Shown here in pieces: positions 10,190-22,830 of a stretch of 64,000 bases of DNA. Under the pieces are notes generated by a model that was given only the letters and a program-made list of their open reading frames with translations, searched no databases and was not told the DNA's origin. The DNA comes from Taenia hydatigena (lineage: Eukaryota; Platyhelminthes; Cestoda; Cyclophyllidea; Taeniidae): assembly GCA_036345935.2 (NCBI GenBank), contig JADWOT020000001.1, forward strand, positions 35,067,636 through 35,131,635, written 5' to 3'. Made by a program: the position numbers and the translations under genes. Position 1 is the first letter of the stretch; the number at the start of each line of letters is the position of its first letter.

Positions 10190-13100
10190 TACTACCTACT
10201 TGACGCATTAGTGGTCAACCCGTGAAATAACCTATGTCTTACCTCTAACAGCGAGGGTAACCCATTTGGCGTGCTGACCCGCATTTTGTGTCATCATTGT
10301 CAACCTTGGCGTGAGAACATCGCTACAGACTTTTTTACTTGCAATCAGTTGATACCACATCTCCCTCGTTTACTAGTGGACCAGTAGGTCGTGATTGTGG
10401 CCACAGGTACTGTCACCATGACTCACTTCTCACTCACTAATGATTATGGGAACCACCTGCGTTGACGTCAATGCCTTTTACCCGATTCTGCTCAAGTGTG
10501 TGGCAAAAGTGAGGACTTGATGTGGCAAAAAGCTATATTTAAATCAAACTATCGTGCCAAAATGCAAGGGAATGGGGTGGAGGAAAGGTATTTATCAAAG
10601 CTTTCCACCACTCCTTTTAGCTCTGTGTTGGCACTTTGTCACCGAACCATTCACTAATGTTGACAAATCGGAAGTCATTTCGGCACATCAGCACATTTGC
10701 ACTACATGTGCTTGACGAAGTAGTCTTTAATGTTAGACGAGAAGCTGTCTGCTCTAAATCCACTCCTCTTGGGTTAACAAAAGCTGCAAATTGAAATGAT
10801 GGAGGAATGGCCCTTTGCGGTCAGCGGTCTTCGGGTACGGACATGAAGGCGTAAACAAATCAGCAAATCCATAGAAATGTGTGACAGAATCGATCTTCAC
10901 TCCATTAGAAAGGGTGAAGTGAGAGCGGATAACAAGCAGACTTTATTTGTACTGACGCAGCTTGATAGACCGATTATCGACACACAAAAGAATCCGGACA
11001 GTTTTATTTGCCTTTCAATGCCATTGTCACAGACATGCGGCGCATAGGACAGGAAGTTAACTTTAGGCAAACGCTCAAAAGATGAAGTTGGTCATGCACT
11101 AGATCGAACCCAAACTACTGCGGTCACCACGTGAGAGAAACGCAGGTATGCAAACGCCTCGTGTTTCGTGACTAGGCAGTCATCAATTGTGAAAGAGGTC
11201 GTACATGGTGGTATCATATCCCAATGAAGCCACCTTGGAACGAATTAGATTCTTATAAGGGTGAATGATTGTAGGAGGAGTAGAACCGCCGTGCTTTCCT
11301 TGTTACGAGTCGACTGAGAGTAAGAAGCAAGAGCTTTTCATTGGTGGCACAATAAACAGAGCAGAGCGACAAGGGTTGCGCTGCTTCGAGCAGTACCCTT
11401 CTCCATCGAAGGCAGATGACGACGGTTCCATGGCATGAAGCGTATTCGTCGAACACTTCTCATCTAACATTGAGGACTGATTACTCAAGTATATATATTG
11501 CAGATGCGCCGATGCAATGAGGTGGCTGGAGAAACGTCTCTTTTGCCACGTGATGCGGCAGTCAATCTGGTCATTAAAATCGTCGAAGAAGCGTGCGTGT
11601 CAGCGAATCTTCCACCTCGCTCATGTCATTAGTGGTGGGAATTGTTCTTTGCGTGCACTCAATGCACTGGTTTGATAGGAGTAAAGTGAAACCAGAAACC
11701 AGTCATGAATGCTGGTTGGTCAGCTATTCATCAAGCTCGCTTCCTAGTCAACCCTCTCTCTGACTGCAACACCAGCATGAAGCAGTTTGTGAAGCGTGTC
11801 AATCGTTATTAATAACAGCATACTGTGAGAGGCTGGATATAGCTTGAAGGATCTCACAGACGAAGCGCAGGACTCTCGACAAATAAGAACTGGGAACCGA
11901 GACAGTCTCTGCACATCAGTGATACCATCGTGGGCTTTGAGTTACAGTAGTCGCCACGTGCTCTTCAACGACATGCGAGAAAACGTCCACATTTTCAAAA
12001 ATGTACGTACCAGAAGAAAAAAAGCAGCATCATTGATTAGATTCAGGAGCGCGAAGTGTTATGGGTTCTCGCAATCCCAGCGAACTCCAAGTCTTTCGAC
12101 AATTGCTCACAGGTCAAGAGCAATCAGTAACCATCAATGCGTTCAATAAAAAATGCCCGAGAAAATGGACTCACATGTAAGCGCCTTCACCGCTGTCTGG
12201 TTTCCTTGCCAGCTCCCATTCACCTAGTCGCACCTTGACTCATTCGATGAATGGGGGACGATGACTCTGTCTTCAGACCTCTGTCCGATGAGTTCCTCCA
12301 TTCTAGTTTGACCAAACCACCTATCTGGTCAACCAACTGCTCAACTGATTAGTTCCTATCGCTGTCTACGTTCTCTGGAGGTGTTGATGCCAACCCTCCA
12401 GACCTTGATGCCTTCATGACGAAGATGCCAGCAATGATGTGGCTCATTACAGGTGGGTGGATTAGAATTGATGAATGAGCATACCCAAAGAGCTGCGAGC
12501 AATTGTAGCGAAACATCAACACGAACGCAGACGATAGTCTCAAGATCTGAGGTAAGATTCTTCCTATTCTTCTACTTCGATTATCTTCACAGTGGAAAGT
12601 TGTGAATGTAATCAAAGTAGAAGGTAGGTAAGAATTTTAGACCAGATTTTTGAGACTTTTACTTGCGTTTACGTTGCTCTTTTACGACTAAAGCTCACGT
12701 TTTGGCGAAATCGATGGTGCTCGACAATGAGCTCAGATTGCGAAGAAGAGGTTGGATCTGAAAAACCCAAGTTGATTGCATTGCATTATTTAAGCAGTGC
12801 GACGTCCACTTAGGTAGAACGAAATCGCAAAGCAACTTTCTTTCGCCAATGTCTTCACGCCATCGAAACGTGAGAATAGCGATGTGGTTGGCTCATTGCT
12901 CGTAAGAGCAAAGACAAGGACTTGAAATTTGTGTGCGTGGGAGCGGTACACCTCCTAACATTTGTCGCTTTGATGGTGACTTGTTGAGTTTGTCCAAGTC
13001 GCTGTCCTCTGATTCGGTTCTACTTACTTCAAGTTTCGGTCAAACTGCCTGATGATGGTGACTACTGCTACGATGATGGCTAGTAAGAGGTCATGTTCCG

Positions 13101-13765
13101 GTGCTCATCGTCGATATCGCTGACATTTCTGTTGCTGCTAGGGAGTTGATGCGGCAGGACATGCTTCTAACAGTCAAATAGGTTTGCCAGTTTTGCTATC
13201 ACATGATGATGAGTGTCTGGCAATTTCTGACTGTGGTATACTTGCTTTGAGGAACCATTTTCTTGGTCAGACGATAGGCGTTCAGAAGATATGCTTCTCG
13301 TTAAGAGAGGGAACTAAATTCATGTTGGCAAAGATGACTTCCAAGCAGCGTAAAGCTACTTCCGTTCCCTTGCGACTAGTAGAGTAAGGGGTTGAAGGCC
13401 AAGGAGGAATAGATAAGCGAAAAATTCATTGTGCCCACTTCTACGGATGTCGGTAAACTTCTGATCTTGCAGATGGACAGGGGAACAAAGAAACAGCCCC
13501 GCTCGTCATAGAGGATAACTTCCCTTAATGCAGATAAAGACCATTTGTAAGACGCTTTAGCGGGGTGCATTATCATTCTAGCGCATTTGTAAAGCACCTA
13601 CGGAGTTACATGAGACATCTGGTGATAAATTAAAGTCTTCCGAGGTGACCTGGCATGAACGCATGCCTTAGGAGTGTGCGATGTCTTACTGACCATATGC
13701 CTGGTCATGGCATCAACTGACCAAGGCACATGATTTCGGCCTTGCGTTTGGCTATACAATGAGCA
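10190..13765. repeat. Left arm of the outer inverted repeat (partner 41490-45955)
   Basis: About 3.6 kb here is the reverse complement of about 4.5 kb at 41.5-46.0 kb. Matching points are 10.2/45.9, 10.9/45.25, 11.45/44.7, 12.4/43.65, 12.8/43.25, 13.3/42.35 and 13.7/41.55 kb, and length differences come from several indels. The arm is itself a mosaic: a minus-sense piece at the left, a plus-sense UBA1 module at 11.4 kb, other blocks, and a minus-sense piece at the right. In places open frames occur in both arms (for example 12349-12615 minus and 43496-43690 plus), but the arms differ at all codon positions. Confidence 0.8.
11416..11620 (+). pseudogene. UBA1-module exon, copy b
   Basis: A pyrimidine-rich acceptor ending CGAAGGCAG precedes an exon reading D-D-G-S, then V-F-V-E-H-F-S-S-N-I-E-D, with TGA codons after M-A and after IED. 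Downstream a second frame gives M-R-R-C-N-E-V-A and D-A-A-V-N-L-V-I. Together these resemble a UBA domain (L-x-x-M-G-F-x-x-D-x-A and a TN-x(3)-A-V element) preceded by an acidic D/E run and FSS, as in USP5. The acceptor, acidic start and FSSN-IED core recur in copies at 23.3, 38.9, 44.7, 46.3, 49.5 and 53.2 kb. It is clearly non-functional. Confidence 0.5.
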
Positions 13766-13789
13766 TTTAATTGTCGTGTAAATGAAGAG

Positions 13790-13985
13790 TCAAGGTGCAT
13801 TTACGAGCAAATGGTGAGTCGGAAGCAAAAGTAAGGGGACGAGTGGTTGTGATTGCAGAATGCAATTATCCCAAAGCATCAATGCAGAACGAAAGCAGTC
13901 GAGGAGAGTAGGTGCTAACTGAGTAAACATTAACGACGCAACAGTTCTCTCTGGAATACCGGTTAGTGACACGCTTCTTCCTTCA
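13790..13985 (-). pseudogene. USP Cys-box-type fragment, copy 2
   Basis: The reverse frame reads A-L-M-L-W-D-N-C-I-L-Q and aligns with the 7.1 and 33.6 kb copies. The DNA from 13.7 to 14.05 kb is the inverted partner of 33.49-33.96 kb, including the TTCCTTCAAG side. It is heavily diverged. Confidence 0.4.
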
Positions 13986-14049
13986 AGCCTTCCTTTACTT
14001 AAATATTTTCTCGTTAAGAAAGAATGAAGAATGAAGGAGGTGCTTGCGT

Positions 14050-15000
14050 CAAGGCTGAAAAAATAGAAGGAGGAAGCTTACAAAGCTGCTATAAAATCTA
14101 GACTACGCTCTTTTATTCGTAAGTTTGGGTTATCTTCGGTTTCGCAAGTCACAAAGTATGCTCCTTGCCTTTCCATATGCCATGTCATTATCAGCAGCAT
14201 GCGTAAGGGATTGTGTGCCATCTGCTACTCTAAGTCTGAACTGGTCGAGTAGGCTAAAGTTCAGATGAGGTGTAGACGGAGAACAGCCTTTTTGCCTTTC
14301 GCTGCCACTTCTGTCCTTAATCGCTCATTGCCACCCGCACTCGCTTTTGAAAGGCTTCTTCCAGAAGGAGGGTAGAGGTGGCATCGATTTGAACTAGGAG
14401 ATCGGAGTGGTGAGTTACCATAGCTGCCCACGAACCTAGCGAAACGAGTTCCACGTCCGCGTACAGTCACTCAAAAGTCAAAAGCTGTCGGTCATCATCG
14501 ACACACTTAGCAGAAATCTCCCAAAACATAGACTCCCACTTGGACGTCTTCGCCACTGTCTAGGTTTCCTGCTTGCCTCACTGATCATAGGCCTTTACTT
14601 GTTTGTTAAGGGATAATCAAGACGTCCAACCTCGAGCTTTCGTCTGTTGATGACACGCTCTGGATTGAATAGGACGCTAAAACACTAGGTTAAAATGATT
14701 GCCATTTTAGTTGACAAAATTGAGTTGTAGGAATAGTATCACTGGTTAGGACCAACGTGCTGGTGAGAATCTTGGAGGATTCTTTGCCATCTAATCGTAA
14801 TATTGTCAGTCTCAAATGCAGCTGATGGCAGTCTTCCTTGCCCTGCAAACGTATACATCCCGAGACTGAAGTCGTAACAAATTTGTTCCTTTGCTCAACC
14901 TTCAATTTGCATTTTTCGTCTTCCTAGACTTATCTTATATAAAACGGGTAAATAAAGAACGGGTAGGAGCAGTCTTGGCAACAGGAAAAGTGGGTAATTA
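14050..15000. other. No gene; edges blend into neighbouring repeats
   Basis: I see no splice-bounded exon or clear repeat partner in the middle of this stretch. Confidence 0.3.
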
Positions 15001-16140
15001 AAGACGGGTCACTCTACGTTCGAAGGTGATGGCGATGATTCCGCAAGGAAACCTATGCTCTCTGATAGCAATTCGTTGAATGGGAAGAACTATTCACTCA
15101 ACCCCTTGAAGACAATTTGTCCTTTTTGCAGCGACGATTATTAAGACTCAAACGCAGCGTCGAACATACACTGCGGATAAATCTATCAACCAAGGACTGA
15201 GAGTATCGACATGTGAAAATTTATGGCTGAGGAAACGGTGGTGCAAGTGATGGAGAGAATTCTCATAATGCGGTGTTTGATTCAATGGCAAGAGCAGCTA
15301 TGCCATAAAGCTGATCCTCCTCCTGCTACCCCTTATACACAGACAAGCTGCACATCTATACCCAGGAAACCAAGGTGCCCATCAATTAGGCTCAAGCGAC
15401 CTCGAGCGGCACATCAAGCGGTATTTGGCCTCGAAGATGTTCCTCCATTGCCAAGTGTTTCGACATCCATCCAGCCAACTAGTCATCCTCCCACGCAGAT
15501 CAATTCAATTCTCGAATGATTGATATGGCTGGATGTGTTTCCCAGACCCATTCTAACCCTCGTAAACTCTATCTCAATTGCAACGAAATCAAATAATAGT
15601 AATTTTAAGAATCCTGTAGCTTGTGAACTAATAGGTGCAGAAGGGACGGAAAAATAAAAAGTGATTCTGTTTGTACCGTCTCGCGCATGAGCAAAGAGCG
15701 TTCTTAGTCTACAATTGGGTGTCTGCGCGGCAGTGACAGCGACGGAAAAAGGCTTTTCATTCTACAGCTCTCGTCTGTGTTTCCACAACACCAAATGACG
15801 TACCTCGCGGATTGCCTGTTACTGAAGCAGTAGTTTGGGAGTGATTTGGGCTCTGTTTGGGTTGAATAGAATGCGATCTGAACAGATGACTGGCCCGTTG
15901 ATAGGCAGACCAATGGCTCAACAGTAAGTAGTAATGTCTCTAATTAAGAGTTAGGTGAGAATGTCAATTAGCGCACCAGGACAAGTTCGCTTGTTAGCTG
16001 GCAACCTAGCTGTTAACTAGCTCGTAGGTTGGGGAATTTTGCCGTGACGGAGGTTAGGACGCGTTTGTCGTCCATAGGATCTCACGAAGCGATGCTTAAA
16101 TTTGGCACAGGTGGGTACCGCCTATCCGTGGTTTCGTTGG
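15000..16140 (+). repeat. Third copy of the 35-36 kb repeat block
   Basis: It is collinear and in direct orientation with 35.4-36.3 kb, and inverted relative to 28.3-29.3 kb. Shared landmarks are CAAGAGCAGCTAT-CCATAAAG, CGGCACAT-CA, the C-GATTCTCGAATGA end, and the run GGCAGACCAATGG-TCAACAGTAAGTAGTAATG. It lacks the 365-bp near-identical core found in the other two copies, so it is an older or separately evolving copy. Confidence 0.8.
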
Positions 16141-17010
16141 AGTTGTCGAGAGGCTAACAACAATGAGTGTGCACAGGTAAAGGTAAAGGTTGCCTACTAA
16201 CAATCGTTACACACGCCAAGCAAAAGCTGCGATATGGTTCCTCTGAAGGCTAGGTAGGTGACACTTATCTGCTAGAAAGTACTTGCTAGTAGAAGTCTGC
16301 AGTTCATTGCACTAATCATTATAAGGATATCTAAACTACCCAAAAGCACGCAAAGGAGGAGAAGAACTCCCAGTGGGTAGACGCTCCTATCGCGGGTAGG
16401 TGCTCGAAGAAATGAACCGTTTGCAAAATACCCTTTAGGCTTAAGCTATGACAAATAAATAAAGTGCATTTGATAATGCTATCCCATGTGCATCGTCACT
16501 TATATAATGTGTGGCAAATTGCGAGTCCATGCAGTCCCGCCACACTTTGTTGACCATTTCCGGTTTAATTGGGAGGAAATGCCTTAAGTTCAAGCAGCTA
16601 AATTGGCCTATAGTATGAACTTCATTTGCGGTTTTGTTGTGAAGATTGAAAGCATGAGAAAGTACCAATGTCTGAATAACATAGCAAACCTACTAAGGGG
16701 TAATATCCACCTATACTAACTTCAAGCATCACTTCGTTGAGTAATGCATTACCTCTTGCTGCAGGATGAAATACGAGGCCAAATATCTATGTGTTACAGT
16801 GCACAAGCATGAGTGCCTTGAATGCAAATACTGTTGAATGCTCAAATTGGAACTAAGCACATGGGTTTATATTTTCAAGAATTGATTGGTAAGGACTGGT
16901 TTCTTAGGACATCACAAAATTGCATGAGTAGAAGAAGGCAGGACAGAGGGAGCTAAATTTCTTAAAGAGGGGAGCGGCTGGATGCCAGAATCGCTACTCT
17001 CGCTGAGCTG
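16140..17010. other. No gene recognised
   Basis: A short module at 16085-16160 is shared with 22800-22880. Otherwise I see nothing in this stretch. Confidence 0.35.
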
Positions 17011-17460
17011 CAGTATTTGAAGCTACTTCTAAGCATCTGCCTATCTTCCCTCTTTTACTAAAGACGGGAAACTACGTGTGTCACCCAAAGCGCACCACAC
17101 TCACTCTGGCTGGCTCAGTCGCGAGTCGCACACGCACCTGTCTTTCCATGCAAGTAAACAAGCGAGGTGACAGAATGACAGATCATCATCAAACCACCGA
17201 AATGTTGGAAGGACTTTATGGCTGACTCATCGATCGTTGAGGCGAAGATGCCATGACTCTGCCGCTAAGAAATTGTCAATTTTCGACAACTCAAATTAGC
17301 CTACGAAGGGGTGGTGCACATCTACACCGACTTCAAACATTACTTAATGGGCTAATACGTCCAATCCTGCCTCAAGATGAACTAAAAGCCCAAATATTCG
17401 TCAGCCTCCTTCACCTGACTTGCGAGGAGTACCTGGCTGTCCATAGAGGAGTGCAATCGC
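17010..17460. repeat. Inverted copy of 57060-57510
   Basis: Matching blocks run in opposite order: a CTTCTAAGCATCTGCCTATCTT region near 17030 pairs with 57470, a TGGTGCACATCTAC region near 17315 pairs with 57180, and a TAGAGGAGTG-AATCGCAGTCAA region pairs with 57080. The partner sits inside an extra segment of the 54.5-58.4 kb duplication. Confidence 0.7.
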
Positions 17461-19393
17461 AGTCAACTCGCACAGCCGTAGTCTTTTCCGTCTCAATGCT
17501 AATTACTGTGCTCAGACCTGCCTACTGATCACTTCCCAAACTTATTCAATCATGTCCGACTATCTTTTTCCGAATTGTAAGACCAGTGCTGCCTATCTTC
17601 TGACTTACTGTCACCGCACACACTCGATTGGCAAGTAATTAACCAGAATTGTAAATAACCATTCTCCTTTCTACAAATAACTGATGTCTAATTGCCCTCC
17701 ATACATTTCAACAGCTCTTCCGCACAACATCAGCTTCGCAGCATGATAGGCGCTGACAATACACATGCAAAACAAAATCGCAGTCACAATTTACAAGATT
17801 TCAGTTTGTGTTACTGATGTGCATGCTTTTAATGTTCTTGGTAAACCGGCCCACTGGTTCACGAGGTCCAGATCAACCTCAAGCAACACACATTTAGTGG
17901 CAGCCAGTACCGTGATCATTGCAACTTCTTCCACTACAAAGTGTCCTTTAGACATCGCGGATGTTAGTCTCAAGGAATGGCAGCTGAATGTTCACTTCAT
18001 TGTCATGAGGTGTGATTAGTGGGTTATCTTCAAGCCCCTGCGCAAGTTGACCGTAATTGCATTGGTAGAGTAGGATTCGCCACTCCTCCATGGACAGATG
18101 TGCACGCCACTTAAGACGGGTGAGAGAGAATGGCGGATATTCAGCCTTCTAGTTTATTTTGGGTCAAGTTTTGACGTACTATCCTATGGTGTAGTGTTTA
18201 AAGTTGACGTAGACGAGCACCACCTCTGCATATGTTTTGTCTGGGTTGTCGGATATAAAAAAGACGTCTTACTAGCCTGCTCATCAATTAGCCAGTTCGC
18301 TCATTTGCTTGCATGCGAAGAGAGGTGCCTGAAGTAGCCAGAATGTGAAAAGCAGGACGCAACAAGACTAAGAATTCCCTTGCTGGGTTTGGTGCGTCTC
18401 CTTTATGGAAAGAGGAAGAGTAGAGAGAGTAGCGAATCCAGTGCTCGGCCATTTCTATCTTTACGAAGCCTAGCTTCCACTCCCATTCTCCACCTACCCA
18501 CTCACTCCCCTATCTTTGATGCACTAACAAGTCTCTATCACTTTATTCCTCCACGTAGTTGCTCAGTTATTTTAAATTGAAATCTATGCTCCCAGCTACC
18601 ATCTGAGCACTCAATACCTCTCTTGAGTACTCGTTAGCATTCATGCTCCGACCCGTTCAGCTGCTCAACTACCTCGTTAACCGACTATTTTAAAAAAAGA
18701 GGAGGATAGGAGCAGCAACGCACAGCAGTAGACTCTCCTATGAGGCTACCACAAGCAACCAATTCATAGCAAATGGAATCATTGTGTGATTATGTCTTCT
18801 TTGTACTTCTCGTCAAGCATGTTGCGCTGACTGACGCATCAGGATTCGAAAAGGCCATGTTGGTTGCAGCCTTCACATTGTCATCAAATGCTCCTAGCGC
18901 TCGTTTTGCCTACATGCGAAGAATAATAAACACACTTTAGTGGTAAGCAGGCGCCTTCTCACGCGGTGGTATGTGCACGACTTTCCCGTGTACTCCAGTA
19001 GGCAGACGTTAGAAGCCCGCACATGCACTACTGAAATAACGCAAGCCGCACCAGACTATACAGATCTTAGATGCCTTCTATGGTTGACAGTTGCGGCAGT
19101 AAAACGCCACTATTTTAGAATAATTAGACCTGTGATGGAGTTTTCTGGATAAAGGGGAAGGGGAGGAATGCAACTCATAAGATCCTCCTTAATATCCATT
19201 TCAAGCAGTGGCAAAGGCACCAGTTTCCACGGTAACGCTGGAAGCAGTAAGGTAACATAATGTAAGCTCACATGAGACATTGCTGTGACTCTTAAGATAA
19301 ATAGAAGGATATCGTCTCACATTTAAGTGCAAGGGTAACAGGTGTTTAGCATGAAAAGGCATATCATAAACAAATGCCGCTGGCACAAGTATT
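17460..19393. other. Mostly unrecognised sequence
   Basis: The stretch 18600-18760 is a diverged direct copy of 41070-41230 and 57560-57740, sharing CTCGTTAACCGACTAT. The remainder has no recognised gene or RNA. Confidence 0.35.
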
Positions 19394-19879
19394 CCAGCAA
19401 GAATGAACCAAACGAGCTCTTTGAGATACTTAACAACCAATAAGTAGCAAAAGTATCATAAGCTATTTATTTTCTGATTCAAGATTGATTGCTTTTGACT
19501 CAAAAACTAGGATGAGGACCGACGCAAAAAATCACCCATCGCAGATGCTATAAATAAAGCTCAAAACATATAAACAAATAAATTTTACCTTATTTAACTA
19601 CGCAATTGTGTACGGGAGTCTTTTTAGTCACCTAGGAGTTGGTCTTCATTTTAGGAGCATGAGATATCGCTAATACCGACTCAGCTATGGCTTGCAAATC
19701 AGCAAGTAACATCGGCTACTTAACTTACTCGTTAAAAGCATGTGCTATTCATAATTCGAACAGCAGGCTCCCAGATGCAAGTTTAAATAATATTTATAAA
19801 ATTTAACATCCTATCAGAAAACCGACCACATAAAGCTGCTGCCAACAAACGCTAAGCACAACCTCCTCACAGAACCAAA

Positions 19880-20075
19880 GTCCACGGGCAGCACGCAGAG
19901 CAGAAAGGTCTAACTACCATCCACATTGTGCGCGTCCGTCTAACTAATTAGCCACATTCAACTTATGTAGGAGCCAGAACCCACCCAGAGAGAATTTGAC
20001 CATCTGCATGCTTTGGATGTGGGGAAAGGTGACCAAGCGACAGGAACGAAGCGTCGTCATCCATTCACTGAGCGG
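19880..20075 (-). pseudogene. USP5-like: USP5-like core exon, copy 1
   Basis: The minus frame contains L-V-T-F-P-H-I, then M-Q-M-V-K-F-S-L-G-G and H-K-L-N-V-A. It aligns with the USP5 segment FPD-Y-L-x-x-Q-x-K-K-FT-x-G and the following P-K-K-L-D-V-S-I. It then meets an in-frame TAG. It lies about 160 bp downstream, in the sense direction, of the EAA exon copy at 20235-20400, as at 37 kb. Family membership is well supported, and this copy cannot make the full segment. Confidence 0.65.
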
Positions 20076-20234
20076 ATTAAAAACCTGAGAAATGAAATCT
20101 CGCACTGCACCTGCGCCGAATAAGTCGCAGTGTAGACCTGTTCAATTCAAAACCTAGTATGTAACATTTGCCTGCAGTCGGTTCCTTCCAGCACTGACCT
20201 TAACTCGTTTGCTGCAGTGGAGCTAAATACTCAC

Positions 20235-20400
20235 GCCAGTGCAGATATATAGGTACAACGCTTCCTCATTCAAAGACGCCTTCAACTTCTCTGCTTTCAT
20301 CTTGCCATTCCTATGAACAGTAGCCTAGTTCTTGTTTGTTACTGCCTCTAGCGAATTCGGCAGGCAGCGAATTGCCTCCCTTTGTTCCTTGTATTAAGAA
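20235..20400 (-). pseudogene. USP5-like: USP5-like 'LP..EAA' exon, copy 1 (frameshifted)
   Basis: The minus strand reads C-L-P-N-S-L-E-A-V-T and then loses one base relative to the intact copy at 36.8-37.0 kb, bringing stops into frame. It ends at GGC|GTGAGTATTTAG, the same donor as the intact copy. In USP5/USP13 this position carries L-P-V-x-M-x-A-A followed by N-K-x-E-L, a charged helix just before the FPDYL segment. Confidence 0.6.
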
Positions 20401-20466
20401 TGGTGGGCATGGGTTGTTGAATCCAAAGTAAGACGAGGGGTACAAACGGGCAGGATGGTTGAAAGA

Positions 20467-20955
20467 ACCACCGACTTCTCATCCACCTGCCTACCTATCT
20501 ATGTTGGGTGCACTATCCACCCGCGCATGGAGATCATTGCACTGCGCAGATCCCAATGACGAATCGACTGAGGCTTCTGGTGACGGACGTGTCCTGGTGG
20601 GTGTCTCAGGGAGAGAATTTGCAAGGATTTTCACCTTCCGCACACGCGATCTCTTGGCATGTTTGATAATATAGGAATTCCAATGAGGAGCTCGACAAAC
20701 GCCATCTCTATCTCCTCTACCACCAAATACTTGTGCCATTACCTTCAACCTGGTGCTGTCCACATGAAAGGTGGAAAGAAGACATTGACGTGACAGATAC
20801 TCCGTTCGAACCATGCAAACATGCAACAGAGTGTGGCGAAGGGCGAGGAGGGGTGGGTGGACCAGGAGGAGATCGACTCCAAACCACGAAAACAGCCTTG
20901 TGATTTTACATGCACCAACTTTGCATGATGTGAGGCTTCATAGGAGATCTAGGCG
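20467..20955 (+). repeat. Direct repeat of 32631-33150
   Basis: The stretch starts at ACCGACTTCTCA, passes the GGACGTGTCCTG-TGGGTGTCTCAG block, and ends after TTACATGCACCAACTT. No reading frame is shared convincingly between the copies. Confidence 0.75.
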
Positions 20956-21289
20956 AAGTGAGAATTATAAATATAATTTAATGATCCTTGTGGATCATAT
21001 CCAAGGTTAGTACAATAAAGAAAGTAAGGGAACAAAGCGGCTAAATAGCAACGACAATATTATGAAAGGTCTTGGTTTAGGAGGAGAATTAGGAAGAGGA
21101 GGAGAGAGACTAGAGCCTACAGTGGGGTACACGTCCTGTTGGAAGAGTTGGATTGCATTTCGTGGTTTTATTTTAATTCGTAGCCCAGCAGCCCCATTTC
21201 TTGTTCCTGTAGCCTCCTTGTACCTCCTGATAAGAAGAATAAAATACCAATTAAATAGGTAGAATTTTAGCATTTGAATCATGGGTTCT

Positions 21290-21566
21290 GACAGGTCGTG
21301 TTAGGTTAGCCTAGCAGAGCAATGTCCACAACTTCAGGAAGGCAAGTTTTCATGTTCCTCAGAGGATTTGAGGAGCTCAAGGGGATCGTCGAGCTATGCA
21401 ACACATCTGCCACGTCTAAGTGGCAATGATGAATGATGGTTGGCCTTGTCCGCAAGTGCTCTCTAGCCTCAGGTACCACGCAGTCACAGGATAATGTTTC
21501 TCATCAGGGACCCAATACTATATTGATAGTCCCCGCTTATTTGAACAAAGTAGCTAATGGTATAAC
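21290..21566 (+). repeat. Direct repeat of 9250-9550
   Basis: This is the partner of the module described at 9250. The function is unknown. Confidence 0.7.
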
Positions 21567-21609
21567 ACTTATCATGAAAGTTGGCTTAAAAATAAAAAGA
21601 TGTGACTAC

Positions 21610-22440
21610 AAATGCTTAGTTTTCTTAAAAGTGGAACATGGGTTGCATCGCCAACCTGCCAAAGTGTCCTTGTAAATCTAATAAAATAACCTCTGAACTC
21701 CAAAAATATGCAGTTGCTAAATGTGATACCGTAGTCGTTGAAATCATCTCGCAGTGATTTCTTTCTGAATGAACGCCGATCCATCTAGTGAGAGAAGTAA
21801 TGACAAGTCGCCGGCGCGGATTCAAGGCTAATGGACGAATTAGCCGGTCCAGTTACTCAGTCAGAGAAATGGCTAACTAACTAACTATTGAATGCGCAAA
21901 TACCAGTTTGACTGTTTGTCAGCTAGCCAGTATTTAGCAAGCTGGCATCGCAGTCAACTCAAGCACCACCTATTTCGTCCTTTGGCCACTCAGAACAATG
22001 CATTTAATACATTTGGACAATGTATTTGTGTAATGTGCGGACCACCCGGTAGGGCATTGATAAATCAGACACATGGACGGAACACAGGATTATTGGCAGA
22101 CGTGAACTAAAAGTGACGCAGTCTCTTCGCATCCTGCCAGGTTCATCGATAATAACGTCGTGCTAATTAAGTCACAGTATACTTTAAACGCATCCCAAGT
22201 CTACTGACAACCACTGGAAGGTCAAGAGCAATCAGTTACTAATCGGATTGACCACCAAATCAATCATCAATGGCCACAGGTCTGCATCTTTATTTTAGCG
22301 AATTTTCAAGTAAGTAGGCTGTGCAAGCATCGCTTCTTTATGGCTGAAACATCATCTTGCGGACGCCACAGTGGCAAAGGAATAGCTTTTAGGCAGGGCG
22401 AGCTGTTACTGTGTGTGAAATTCCTGGCTGCAAAGTCAGC
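21610..22440 (+). repeat. Direct repeat of 29932-30985
   Basis: Both copies start exactly at AAATGCTTAG and share CCATCTAGTGAGAGAAGTAATGACAAGTCGCC as a long near-identical run (given here only to mark the module). They end in the CTGGCTGCAAA block. The 30 kb copy has about 180 bp extra at 30563-30745. Confidence 0.85.
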
Positions 22441-22830
22441 AGCGCTGCGCCAATACATCTGCATGAGTGCGATGGCGGGTGTGCATGTAGGCGACTTTCT
22501 CTATCACTGGTGAAGTGATGAACGAGGTAGCGTGATGAAGGTTAAGTGTGATTAGAGAGGGACTAGTGTCATCGCTGCATCGCTTTGCCCCTGTAATAGG
22601 TGCTGCTCCAATTAGCCGAAGATGCAGGCACACACGCCGGCCTGTCAACTCGTACGGCCAGATTGACCACCGCATAATCCACCAACGTTGATGGTCCAGT
22701 AGCCGCGTCTTTGCATTCATTCTTTTACAGCAGGCATTTTTTTGGAATAAATAGTCATCTTGGTTGAGCAAAGCACGTTTAGTGGGCATTAGATTACATG
22801 AAGAGATGCTTAAAATCGGCATAGGTGAGC
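22440..22830 (-). pseudogene. UBA1-tail/linker module, reverse copy
   Basis: The minus strand reads D-Y-A-V-V-N-L-A-V and continues through the linker-like sequence seen downstream of the other UBA1 copies, including the CATCACGCTACCTCGTT core. It is diverged, but the A-V-V-N-L-A-V match to the 39.0, 52.9 and 63.2 kb copies is clear. Confidence 0.4.

Larger units (their letters stand above)
19394..20443 (-). repeat. Left arm of inverted pair with 36802-37945 (carries USP exons)
   Basis: The arm is the reverse complement of 36802-37945 from CCAGCAAGAATGAA at the outer edge to GACGAG-GGTAC at the inner edge. It includes intron and flanking sequence as well as two USP5-like exons, so it is a genomic duplication. 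Confidence 0.8.

Noticed and set aside
13100..13180. A-D-I-S-V-A-A frame compared with ionotropic glutamate receptor A-D-(I/L)-A-V-A.
   Set aside because: The resemblance covers only a few residues, with no transmembrane or further ligand-binding motif nearby.
15223..15519. 98-codon frame in the 15 kb repeat copy.
   Set aside because: The equivalent DNA at 35.5 and 29.1 kb has stops in the same frame, so a gene call is not justified.
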